This document shows positions 1 to 7,016 of a stretch of DNA of 8,631 nt, piece after piece. The translations under genes and the position numbers were made by a program. The notes beneath the pieces were generated by a model that worked only from the letters and a program-made list of their open reading frames with translations, had not been told where the DNA came from and ran no database searches. The DNA lies in assembly GCF_959608125.1 (NCBI RefSeq), contig NZ_CAUHPG010000037.1, positions 1 through 8,631 on the forward strand. Direction: 5' to 3'. The DNA is from an uncultured Slackia sp. Lineage in GTDB: Bacteria; Actinomycetota; Coriobacteriia; Coriobacteriales; Eggerthellaceae. Position 1 is the stretch's first letter; each line of letters begins with the position of its first letter.

Positions 1-48
1 TAGGAACGGCAAAATTTTTTGCACTTCTATTGCTTCTTTATCACACAT
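1..48 (-). CDS. Start of an unidentified gene, cut by the window edge
   Basis: An ATG at 46-48 (minus strand) opens a frame of 16 codons that stays open to the window edge and reads MCDKEAIEVQKILPFL. A good ribosome binding site, GGAAAGG, lies 7 bases upstream of the ATG. The stretch is more AT-rich than the neighbouring genes. The product cannot be recognised from 16 residues. In many bacteria tilS is followed by hpt or ftsH, but this N-terminus does not resemble either closely, so no name is given. It follows tilS on the same strand with a 153-base gap. The call rests on the ribosome binding site, the start and an open frame that is too short to be significant alone. Confidence 0.5.
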   Translation of the reverse strand, partial: MCDKEAIEVQKILPFL

Positions 49-89
49 AAGCAAACCTTTCCGGGCTGTATGCCTACGACGGGCATTTT

Positions 90-135
90 GCGGGAACGTA
101 TTCCCGCCTTGGGCCGGGAAACATCGTTTCGGGCC
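90..135 (-). other. Two tandem hairpins downstream of tilS
   Basis: Two inverted repeats sit side by side in the gap after tilS. The first in transcript order pairs GAAAC (118-122) with GTTTC (126-130) around a 3-base loop and is extended by GGCC (112-115) with GGCC (132-135). The second pairs GCGGGAA (90-96) with TTCCCGC (101-107) around a 4-base loop, 7 bp with no mismatch. Neither is followed by a T-run on either strand, so they are not classical Rho-independent terminators. They could protect the 3' end of the maf-tilS mRNA, cause pausing, or act as leader structures of the gene starting at 48. The rest of 49-201 shows nothing else I can support. Confidence 0.4.
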
Positions 136-201
136 TGTTCGGAGGACTGAGCGCCGCCACGTTCTGGATCGACTGCGCCCGACCCGACCCGCGCATGCAG
201 G

Positions 202-1317
202 CTAGCCCTTCTTCCGTCGGGCGCGAAATGCGCTCATAGGTTCGATGCGCAGACCCTGCTTGTTGTACGAAACGGCCAGGTTGCCCTGAATGTTCGCCAC
301 GTATCCGCTGTGCCCCAAACCCGAAAGGCACGCTTCGATCGACGCGCTTTCGATGCGCGCATCGCGACCAAGCGCAAGCGAGAGCACGCGGTCGATCACG
401 CGGCGAGCCAAAGGCGCGGGCGCCTCGACCAACGTGCCCGACACGAGGAACCCTTCGGAATGAGATACCCCCAGGGGGCATACTTGTTCAAGAAGAAGCT
501 TGCGCGTCTGCTCGTCGAGCATGTCGTCTTCATCGGCGATGAGGTTCATCGTGCGCGTGAGCGTTTCGAGCAGACGCGGGTTGCGCTGCTTTGCCACGGG
601 AATAATCTCGTGGCGCACGAACGCACGGAAACGGTCGGTGTCGGCATTGGTAGCATCCTCGCGCCACAGCGCGCCCGTCGCATCACGCACCGCGCCGTCG
701 CGCGTCTCGATGAACGCGCGCAAATCGTCGCGTCCCACCTCGAGCAGCGGACGGCACACACGGCACCCCTCGATCATGGCGCTGTGCTCCATCGAGCGAA
801 AACCGCCGGGGCCCGTTCCCACGATCGAGCGCATATAGAAGTTCTCAACGCGGTCATCGGCCGTGTGGGCAGTGAAAATGCGCCCGTCTTCAAAGGGAAA
901 CCCCATGTGAAGACACGTGCTTTCAAGCGCTTCACGTGCGGCGCGGTAGCGCTCGGTGCGCGCGATCGCCTCCATGTTGCCGCCCGAGGAACGCACCATC
1001 GAAGCGATGTCCACCTCGCACACGAACAGGGGGATGCCCAGATGCTGCGCCAGTTCGCCCACGAAAACCGCATCACCGTCCGAGGCTGCTCCGCGTAGCT
1101 TGTGGTTCACATGAAGCATGGCCAGCGCACCCATATCGCCCGCAGCCACCATATCGGCCGCAAGATAGGCCAGCGCCACGCTGTCCGACCCGCCGCTCAC
1201 CATGAGCAGCGCAACGTTGTCGCGCCCCGCCATCGAGCGCGCATCCACCGTGCTTCTGACGCGCTCGAGCACGTCGCATGCGCCCGCCCGCTCGCACGTC
1301 TCGATGTTGTGCGCCAT
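202..1317 (-). CDS. tilS: tRNA(Ile)-lysidine synthetase TilS
   Basis: TilS uses ATP to attach lysine to C34 of the CAU anticodon of tRNA-Ile2, so that it reads AUA and is charged with isoleucine. It is cytosolic and usually essential. The N-type ATP pyrophosphatase loop is visible as SGGSDS (residues 41-46). LHVNHKLRG (68-76) is the family's HVNHxLR motif, NMEAIARTERYR (114-125) the NLEaxAReLRY motif, and AHTADDRVEN (150-159) the HxxDDxxET motif, with N in place of the usual T. RPLLEVGRDDL (189-199) and EDATNAD (220-226) complete the catalytic half. At 371 residues it is on the short side for TilS, with an abbreviated C-terminal region ending in RARRKKG. The ATG follows the maf TAG after a single base, so translation is probably coupled. 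It is the second gene of the maf-tilS operon. Confidence 0.95.
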   Translation of the reverse strand: MAHNIETCERAGACDVLERVRSTVDARSMAGRDNVALLMVSGGSDSVALAYLAADMVAAGDMGALAMLHVNHKLRGAASDGDAVFVGELAQHLGIPLFVCEVDIASMVRSSGGNMEAIARTERYRAAREALESTCLHMGFPFEDGRIFTAHTADDRVENFYMRSIVGTGPGGFRSMEHSAMIEGCRVCRPLLEVGRDDLRAFIETRDGAVRDATGALWREDATNADTDRFRAFVRHEIIPVAKQRNPRLLETLTRTMNLIADEDDMLDEQTRKLLLEQVCPLGVSHSEGFLVSGTLVEAPAPLARRVIDRVLSLALGRDARIESASIEACLSGLGHSGYVANIQGNLAVSYNKQGLRIEPMSAFRARRKKG

Positions 1318-1318
1318 G

Positions 1319-1966
1319 CTATTTCGCCGCCTCGAAGAATTCGGAGAACTCGGCGATCAGGCGTTTCACCGGCAAACCCACCACATTGTCGAAATCGCCC
1401 GAAACGCGCTCGACCAGCATCTCGCCGCCCAGACCTTGCACGCCGTACGCGCCCGCCTTGTCCCACGGCTCATCCGTCGCGATATAACGCTCGATCAGCT
1501 CGTCGTCGAGCGCTTTGAACAGCACATGGCTCGTTTCAGCGAAGGAGCGAAACGCCAAAGAGACGTCTTCGCCCTCGGGCGCGCCCACAAGCCACACCGA
1601 AACGCCGGTGATAACCTGATGCGCACGGCCCGAAAGCTCATTCAGAATGCGTTTCGCGTCGGCTTCGTCGGCTGGCTTGCCGTAAATCGTGTTATCGGCC
1701 ACCACCATGGTATCGGCGCCCACCACCATGGCCATGCCGGCATAGCCTTCGTTGAGCACGTCTTCCACCACGGCGCGTGCCTTGCGCTCGGCGAGCTTTT
1801 TCGCCGCCTCCTCGGGCTGGCTTAGCAAATCGGCATCGAGGGTTTCGTCGGCCTGCGACGCGCGCACCGAAAACGGCACGCCCTCGCGTGCAAGCAGCTC
1901 GCTGCGGCGCGGGCTTCCGCTTGCCAGAATCACGTCGATCTTCATTTCTTCGGCCTTGTCAGCCAT
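1319..1966 (-). CDS. maf: Maf family nucleoside triphosphate pyrophosphatase
   Basis: Maf proteins hydrolyse non-canonical or surplus nucleoside triphosphates (dTTP/UTP or methylated NTPs) to the monophosphate and pyrophosphate, and they affect septum formation when overexpressed. Family motifs appear in order: LASGSPRRSELL (14-25), the metal and substrate loop VGADTMV (82-88), YGKPADEADA (95-104), SGRAHQVITGV (112-122), EPWDKAGAYGVQG (166-178) and GDFDNVVGLPV (190-200). The length of 215 residues is slightly above the usual 190-200. The EPWDKAGAYG block resembles the YhdE-like dTTP/UTPase group, but the exact substrate is inferred. The ATG at 1966 was chosen because AAAGGGA lies 7 bases upstream; a downstream ATG (codon 8, 1945) has no such site. 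It heads the operon with tilS, behind an AT-rich promoter region. Confidence 0.95.
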   Translation of the reverse strand: MADKAEEMKIDVILASGSPRRSELLAREGVPFSVRASQADETLDADLLSQPEEAAKKLAERKARAVVEDVLNEGYAGMAMVVGADTMVVADNTIYGKPADEADAKRILNELSGRAHQVITGVSVWLVGAPEGEDVSLAFRSFAETSHVLFKALDDELIERYIATDEPWDKAGAYGVQGLGGEMLVERVSGDFDNVVGLPVKRLIAEFSEFFEAAK

Positions 1967-1980
1967 ATTGATTCCCTTTC

Positions 1981-2035
1981 GAAACTTAGTATCTTATTGT
2001 TAGAAGATATCAATTGAACTTCTTATTACTTTTGA
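1981..2035 (-). promoter_or_regulatory. AT-rich promoter region for maf-tilS
   Basis: This is the most AT-rich part of the left half and lies just upstream of maf, after the cysK terminator. On the minus strand TAAGAT (4 of 6 against TATAAT) lies 16 bases after TTCAAT (3 of 6 against TTGACA). An imperfect inverted repeat, AGAAG...CTTCT over 22 bases with CAATTG inside, overlaps the same region and could be an operator. The individual boxes are weak. Position, base composition and the upstream terminator are the main support. Confidence 0.35.
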
Positions 2036-2153
2036 ACTCCCGTATTTTGCAGCCGTTTTCTCTTAATGACCAAGAGAAAACCGAGCAACCACAGGCGCCC
2101 GCCGAACAGCGTCCCGTCAGCAAAATCGCAGATGAACAGACGGCTCCAAAGAA

Positions 2154-2182
2154 CGAAGACCGCCCAAGCAGGGCGGCCTTCG
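2154..2182 (-). terminator. Rho-independent terminator of cysK
   Basis: On the minus strand CGAAGGCCGCCC is followed by a 5-base loop (TGCTT) and GGGCGGTCTTCG, giving a 12-bp stem in which the single non-Watson-Crick position is a G-U wobble only in the minus-strand RNA. TTCTTT follows directly. The structure starts 32 bases after the cysK stop. The wobble and the one-sided T-tract both indicate that it works for leftward transcription. It separates cysK from the maf-tilS operon. Confidence 0.88.
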
Positions 2183-2213
2183 TCATCGTCATGCGGCGCG
2201 CCGCAACGGCATC

Positions 2214-3191
2214 CTAGGAGAACAGCGGCGTGGACAGATACCTCTCCCCGGTATCCACCGCGAACGTCACGATGGTCTTGCCCTTCGCCTCGGGATGCTC
2301 GTGCACCAGCTTGCGCACGGCGGCAATGTTCGCACCGCTCGAAATGCCCACGAGCAACGCCTCCTGCGTCGCCATGAAGCGCGCCTGCTCGTACGCCTCC
2401 TCGGTGGCCACGCGGAACGCGCCGTCCAAAGCATCAAGGTCGAGCGTTTCGGGAATGAAGTTCGCCCCGATTCCCTGAATGCCATGAGGTGCGGGCGTCA
2501 GCTGCTCGCCCGCGAGAGACTGGGTAATCAGCGGGCTTTCGTCGGGCTCGACGGCATACACGAACACGCGCTCGCCCGTCAGCGCGGCCAAACCGTTTTT
2601 GTTCTGCGCACCGGCGCCGTTGAAGAAATGCGCCACGCCCGAAACCGTGCCGCCCGTGCCTGCGGCCGCAACGATGTAATCGGGGTTCGCGCCGCCAAGC
2701 GCCGCCTTGATTTCGGGGCCGGTGGTCTTCTCGTGGGCCGCCGGGTTATCAGGATTCGTGAACTGGCCCACAATCCACGCGCCTGGCGTTTCACGCTCGA
2801 TGCGCTCGGCCTCGGCAACCGCGCCCGCCATACCCTCGGCCGCGGGCGTCAGCACCAGCTTCGCGCCATAGGCGGCCAAAAGCATGCGTCGCTCCTTGCT
2901 CATGGACTCAGGCATGGTAAGCACCACGTCGTAGCCGCGAGCAGCGCCGATCATGGCGATGCCGATGCCCGTGTTGCCGCTCGTCGGCTCCACAAGCACG
3001 CTTTTCCCGGGCGCAATTTCCCCACGCGCCTCGGCGGCGTCGATCATGTTTTTCGCAGCGCGGTCTTTGATCGATCCGCCAGGGTTGGCGACCTCGTATT
3101 TCACGAACACGTTCGCGCCCACTTCGGCGCTCAACTTCTCAAGTTTGATCAGGGGTGTTGCGCCTATCGCGGCGCTCATCTGCTCCGTCAT
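2214..3191 (-). CDS. cysK: Cysteine synthase (O-acetylserine sulfhydrylase), CysK type
   Basis: This PLP enzyme of fold type II makes cysteine from O-acetyl-L-serine and sulfide in the cytoplasm. The Schiff-base lysine is K42 in NPGGSIKDRAA. VEPTSGNTG (67-75) is the substrate-binding loop, GTGGTVSG (178-185) holds the PLP phosphate, HGIQGIGANFIP (236-247) is the conserved active-site segment and SSGAN (284-288) supplies the serine to the pyridine nitrogen. The length of 325 residues is close to the CysK norm (about 310-325), and there is no C-terminal CBS domain as in cystathionine beta-synthase. The ATG at 3191 follows GGGAAGG by about 6 bases. The frame extends upstream to 3269, but those residues do not match the family. 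An ATG four codons further in (3179) is a possible alternative. It lies 105 bases behind the methyltransferase gene and ends at a strong terminator. No cysE is visible beside it. Confidence 0.95.
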   Translation of the reverse strand: MTEQMSAAIGATPLIKLEKLSAEVGANVFVKYEVANPGGSIKDRAAKNMIDAAEARGEIAPGKSVLVEPTSGNTGIGIAMIGAARGYDVVLTMPESMSKERRMLLAAYGAKLVLTPAAEGMAGAVAEAERIERETPGAWIVGQFTNPDNPAAHEKTTGPEIKAALGGANPDYIVAAAGTGGTVSGVAHFFNGAGAQNKNGLAALTGERVFVYAVEPDESPLITQSLAGEQLTPAPHGIQGIGANFIPETLDLDALDGAFRVATEEAYEQARFMATQEALLVGISSGANIAAVRKLVHEHPEAKGKTIVTFAVDTGERYLSTPLFS

Positions 3192-3296
3192 CGTTCGGCC
3201 TTCCCTTCTTGACAGAAAACGAAATAAGGCGGGCGCATTCGTCGCAACGCCGCCCAACGCACACCGCACGCCTGGCGCAACCCGCCCTCTAGCTTC
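3192..3296. other. Gap between methyltransferase gene and cysK
   Basis: This GC-rich spacer of 105 bases contains the cysK ribosome binding site. I see no convincing terminator or riboswitch. TTGCGA followed at 15 bases by TATTTC is too weak to call a promoter. cysK may be read through from the upstream gene. Confidence 0.3.
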
Positions 3297-4799
3297 TTAT
3301 GCGCCTGCCGGTTCGTCGCAACGCGAATCGCTGCAACATGAATCGTCATCGCACGCCACACGTTCAAACGCAAGGATGTTTTCGACATGATGCGTGTGCG
3401 GGAACATATCCACCGGCTGCATTTCCACGATACGATAACCGTGATACACCAGATACTCGGCGTCGCGGCGCTGCGTGTCGGGGTTGCAGGAGATGTACAC
3501 GATACAGCGCGGCCCCAAAGAGCAGGCCGCCTTGAGAAAATCAGGCGTCGAGCCGCTGCGTGGCGGATCCATGAGCAGTACGTCGATCCGTTCGCCGCGC
3601 GCCGCCACATCGCGCATGAACGCGCCCGCATCCGCCGCGACGAACTCGGCCGCCTCGATGCCGTTGTGAGTCGCATTGTTGCGCGCATCGGCCACGGCAT
3701 CGGGGCGCTCTTCCACACCGATCACCCGCGCCGCGCCTGCTCCACCGTTCACACCGCGTGCCGCCACCAGGCCGATCGTTCCCGTGCCGCAATACGCGTC
3801 CATCACCGTCTCGGTGCCATTCAACCGCGCCATCTCGATGGCGCGTGTGTAAAGCACCTCCGTTTGATCGGAATTCACCTGGTAAAACGACTTCGAGGAA
3901 ATGCGGAACGTCAAACCGCACAGCGAATCGAGGATGAACCCCGGGCCGTAGAGAGTGCGTTCCTTATCGCCCATGATCACGTTGGTCTTGCGCGTGTTGA
4001 CGTTTTGCACCACCGTAGTGATGCAGGGGTGCGCCTTTTTCAGCGCGCGCACGAACGCACGCGATGCAGGAAAGGCCTCTTCGCGCGTGACGAGCGTGAC
4101 CATGACCTCGCCCGACGTGTGTCCGACGCGCACCTGTACATGACGCAGAAAGCCCGTGTCGGCATCTTCGTCGTACGGCGTCATACCGAAGTTGCCCATC
4201 AGATCGCGCACCGTCAAGATGATGCGCTTAGCCTCCTGGTTCTCGATTAGACATTCGCGCGAATCGATCACGCGGTGAGTTCCGCGCTCGTACATGCCAC
4301 ACAGAATGCGACGCTTGCGGGCGCGCCGATCATAGACGGCCACATAAGGGGAAACCACCTTGTTGCGATAGTGGCGCGGGTCGCGCATGCCGGCAATCCG
4401 ATCGATTCGCACGTCGGCGTCGAGCAGATCGGCGAACAGCTCCTCCATGCGTGCCTGTTTGTCCCGCAGTTGCTTTTTGTAGGGAACCCGCAAAAGCTCG
4501 CAGCCGCCGCAACGGCCGTCGATCGGGCAGAACAGCCCGTCGCGACGGGCGCTGTGGGCGCTTGCGTTCTTCGACGCTTCGGCCTGCTCGATCGCCTCCG
4601 CATTCGGCTTCGGACTACGATATCCCGCGCGCGAAGAGGACGACGCACCCCGATATCCGCCGGAACGCCCGACGTTCGCCTTGCGCGTGCTCGTCGGACG
4701 CGAACCCGCATGTCCGAGCGGCGCCTTCGCAGATACGCGCGTATGGGCGCGCCCTGCAGACGCGCCCTTTTTCGTGTGGTGTTTCTTCTGTTTATCCAT
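3297..4799 (-). CDS. 23S rRNA (uracil-C5)-methyltransferase, RlmD/RlmCD type (RumA family)
   Basis: This is a SAM-dependent RNA m5U methyltransferase, acting in the cytosol on 23S rRNA (U1939 and/or U747 by E. coli numbering). The 4Fe-4S ligands are present in the RlmD spacing: C91, C97, C100 (CPIDGRCGGC) and C183. SFYQVN (304-309), AYCGTGTIGL (335-344), DPPRSG (411-416), the nucleophile C438 in YISCNP and the base E473 in HVENI are all visible. No N-terminal TRAM domain can be seen. In its place is a stretch of about 85 residues rich in K, R, S, G and A that looks disordered. The C-terminus adds a Cys-rich tail, CX4CCX4C. RlmC, RlmD and dual RlmCD activity cannot be told apart here, so no symbol is given. 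The ATG at 4799 was chosen over upstream in-frame starts because of its position behind a TACAAT box; no Shine-Dalgarno site precedes it. Confidence 0.92.
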   Translation of the reverse strand: MDKQKKHHTKKGASAGRAHTRVSAKAPLGHAGSRPTSTRKANVGRSGGYRGASSSSRAGYRSPKPNAEAIEQAEASKNASAHSARRDGLFCPIDGRCGGCELLRVPYKKQLRDKQARMEELFADLLDADVRIDRIAGMRDPRHYRNKVVSPYVAVYDRRARKRRILCGMYERGTHRVIDSRECLIENQEAKRIILTVRDLMGNFGMTPYDEDADTGFLRHVQVRVGHTSGEVMVTLVTREEAFPASRAFVRALKKAHPCITTVVQNVNTRKTNVIMGDKERTLYGPGFILDSLCGLTFRISSKSFYQVNSDQTEVLYTRAIEMARLNGTETVMDAYCGTGTIGLVAARGVNGGAGAARVIGVEERPDAVADARNNATHNGIEAAEFVAADAGAFMRDVAARGERIDVLLMDPPRSGSTPDFLKAACSLGPRCIVYISCNPDTQRRDAEYLVYHGYRIVEMQPVDMFPHTHHVENILAFERVACDDDSCCSDSRCDEPAGA

Positions 4800-4835
4800 A
4801 ACGAGCATTGTAGCGTGAGCGTGAACGCCGATGCC
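4800..4835 (-). promoter_or_regulatory. Putative promoter giving a leaderless methyltransferase mRNA
   Basis: On the minus strand TACAAT (4812-4807, 5 of 6 against TATAAT) ends only 7 bases before the A of the ATG at 4799. A transcript from this box would begin at or next to the start codon. No Shine-Dalgarno sequence precedes the ATG, which fits a leaderless mRNA. No good -35 box is found at 16-18 bases spacing, which lowers confidence. Confidence 0.35.
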
Positions 4836-4942
4836 GCGCTGCGTCCACATTCACCATCGGTACAGCACGAAAGAAGCGGAAAGAACAGGCGGCGCATTCG
4901 ATGGCGCGCCACAAGCCCTCACGCGCGCGCGATGCCGAACGC
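4836..4942. other. Gap after the sigma-54 activator gene
   Basis: The stretch holds an imperfect GCGCGC/GCGCGC hairpin (about 4904-4930) close behind the activator stop codon, with no T-run on either side. It is not a convincing terminator, so read-through from the rpoN-activator operon into the methyltransferase gene cannot be excluded. I see no gene in it. Confidence 0.3.
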
Positions 4943-6967
4943 TCAGTCCATCTCGACGACCACTTTCACCTTGAGCCCCAACTCGGCAAGGCGCATCTCA
5001 AAAGCGTCGAGGCCCATACCGAGCAAATCGGCCGCCTGCGCTTTGTTGCCATCGCATTTCTCCAACAAAAGAGCCAGCCGTCGCCGCTCGTCAGCAGCGT
5101 CCTCGCATGTATTCTCCTGAAGCAGAACCCGACCTTGGACCAATGCGGCGGCAGCCGACATCGACTTGGCAGGCCCTTCGAAATACTCCCCAGACGAAAG
5201 CGCATTGGCGATGTGCGCAGGAAGGTCGGCGACCGTTGCCGCATCGCCCTGACCCGCCATAATCAAGCACCGCTCGACGACATTGCGAAGCTCTCGCACG
5301 TTTCCTGGCCACGTATAGCGCGAAAGCACATCCACCACATCGGGCCCGAAGGGAGAATATTCAAGCATGAGCGACCTGGAAAGTTCCCTGTTGAAGAAAT
5401 CGACAAGCAGCGGGATATCACTTGCTCGCTTGCGCAGCGGCGGCAGGCTTATCTCCACCATGCTCAAGCGGTAGTAAAGATCGGCCCTGAATTTGCCCGA
5501 ATCGATCATATGCTGTACGTTTTGGTTGGTGGCGGCAAGAAACCGCACGTCAATCTGCCTCGGCTCCACCGACCCGAGACGCGTCACCTGTTGCTCCTGG
5601 ATGGCACGGAGCAGGCCGACCTGCAAATCGATCGGCATCTCTCCTATTTCGTCCAGGAACAACGTTCCGCCATTCGCTGCCTCCATCTTGCCGACCGATC
5701 CGCCCTCTTTCGCGCCGGTGAATGCACCGCTTTCGTAGCCGAAAAGCTCCGCGGCGAACAAATCGCGCGGAATGGCACCGCAGTTAATGGCAACGAAAGG
5801 ACCCTTGCGACCCGATAAACGATGAAGCGCACGAGCGACGACTTCTTTGCCCGTGCCCGTCTCTCCGAGCAAGAGGACGTTCGCCTTGATGGGAGCAACC
5901 TTCTTCACGAGACTGTCAACTTTGCCCCATTCGGGCGATTCACCGATGTAATCAACCACCTCACGCGCGCTTCGACGGCGTGGCTTCACCTCGATGCGCT
6001 GGTCGGCCTGCACGTTTCGGTCCACCCCGAACACGAACACAACGTGCGTGATGCCGTTTCCCACTTCGACCGTGCAGCGCCTAACAAGCTCCAGAAAACG
6101 CGGCTCTTTCTTGCGCCCGTTCTTGAACGAAACCCGCATCGGCCCGCCATCGTCGATGGGCTCCGTCATAACCCGCTTTAAAGGACTCTCTTTCGCAAGG
6201 TATTCGGAAAGAGGCTGCGAGGCGTACGGACACGAGTCGTATTTAGCGATAAAGGGGCGCATAGGCTCGTTCGCCGTCAAGATTCGTCCCGCCTCATCGG
6301 TCACGAGAACGGGCACGCCCATCAGACGCATGAGAGGATTGAAGAACTCGGCCGTAGCAAGCTTCGCCCACATTCCCCGCTTTGCCAAAAAAAGCTCGTT
6401 AGACAGATCGACCGCAGCCGCGCACATATCCAATGCGTAATCAGGCAAGACATCGAAGGGATCGTTCACGTTCAATGCACCGAAATAATTGCCGCGGTTG
6501 TCGACGTAAGGGGCGCTCACGCCCGAATAGGTTTGCGAAATCGCCCGATATTGCTCGAAGCCCTCGACACGCACAGGTTTTTTCTCGTACGGAACAATGG
6601 TCGCATTGCCCGTGCCCACTTCTTCTTCGAGAACATACGTGCCGAACGTTCTTGGATAGTAGCTCAAAGGCGAATGAAAGCCGAACACGAAATTCTCGTG
6701 ATCCATCAGCGACACGTTGCAGTTGAGAAGAGCCACGAGCATGCGCATGATAGGCGTGTTGACATCGAGGGAATGCGTATACTGGCTACGTTTCTCACGC
6801 AGAAGGTTCTCGTCCATGACCGGAAACGACGACGACCACGGGTTAACGCCTGCGGCCTTGCATCGCTTCCACGACCGCGCGACTTCGGGGCGCACGACGT
6901 CTTCGTCGATGACGCCCGTCGTTATGAACCTCCTCCAGGCCTCCGCCTGCCGTCTTTGGTCGTACAT
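4943..6967 (-). CDS. Sigma-54-dependent enhancer-binding protein, AcoR-like
   Basis: This 674-residue transcription activator would use ATP to remodel sigma-54 RNA polymerase at -24/-12 promoters. The N-terminal RSWKRCKAAGVNP is typical of the AcoR/DhaR group. A GAF domain follows (about 65-195; VRVEGFEQYRAISQTYSG, SAPYVDNRGNYFGALNVND), then a PAS-like domain (about 215-320; VLVTDEAGRILTAN). The AAA+ domain has Walker A GETGTGKE (368-375), the sigma-54 contact GAFTGA (414-419), Walker B GGTLFLDEIG (433-442), FRADLYYRL with the arginine finger (493-501) and WPGNVREL (553-560). A Fis-like helix-turn-helix lies at 639-665, with an unusual second helix. The ATG at 6967 has AAAGGGG six bases upstream; the TTG two codons earlier touches that site and is rejected. 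It is 49 bases downstream of rpoN. The signal sensed is unknown: the aromatic-Cys block usual in AcoR GAF domains reads QTYSGVSAPY here. Confidence 0.93.
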   Translation of the reverse strand: MYDQRRQAEAWRRFITTGVIDEDVVRPEVARSWKRCKAAGVNPWSSSFPVMDENLLREKRSQYTHSLDVNTPIMRMLVALLNCNVSLMDHENFVFGFHSPLSYYPRTFGTYVLEEEVGTGNATIVPYEKKPVRVEGFEQYRAISQTYSGVSAPYVDNRGNYFGALNVNDPFDVLPDYALDMCAAAVDLSNELFLAKRGMWAKLATAEFFNPLMRLMGVPVLVTDEAGRILTANEPMRPFIAKYDSCPYASQPLSEYLAKESPLKRVMTEPIDDGGPMRVSFKNGRKKEPRFLELVRRCTVEVGNGITHVVFVFGVDRNVQADQRIEVKPRRRSAREVVDYIGESPEWGKVDSLVKKVAPIKANVLLLGETGTGKEVVARALHRLSGRKGPFVAINCGAIPRDLFAAELFGYESGAFTGAKEGGSVGKMEAANGGTLFLDEIGEMPIDLQVGLLRAIQEQQVTRLGSVEPRQIDVRFLAATNQNVQHMIDSGKFRADLYYRLSMVEISLPPLRKRASDIPLLVDFFNRELSRSLMLEYSPFGPDVVDVLSRYTWPGNVRELRNVVERCLIMAGQGDAATVADLPAHIANALSSGEYFEGPAKSMSAAAALVQGRVLLQENTCEDAADERRRLALLLEKCDGNKAQAADLLGMGLDAFEMRLAELGLKVKVVVEMD

Positions 6968-7016
6968 GCGCAACCCCTTTCTTCCCTTTCACGCCGCAAT
7001 CGCCGCCTGCCGTCCG

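Noticed and set aside
74..481. Minus-strand open frame of 135 codons overlapping the tilS 3' end
   Set aside because: It overlaps tilS in another frame, the composition is typical of GC-rich shadow frames, and it runs through the hairpin region. No family resemblance was seen.
470..484. CCCCC-A-GGGGG quasi-palindrome inside tilS
   Set aside because: It encodes C-P-L-G-V in frame in tilS and is explained by codon use. The tract is interrupted and the frame is intact.
2014..2217. Plus-strand open frame of 67 codons in the gap between maf and cysK
   Set aside because: It reads straight through the cysK terminator stem and has no recognisable family.
4904..4930. GCGCGC inverted repeat after the activator gene as a terminator
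   Set aside because: There is no T-run on either strand, and such repeats are common by chance in GC-rich sequence.
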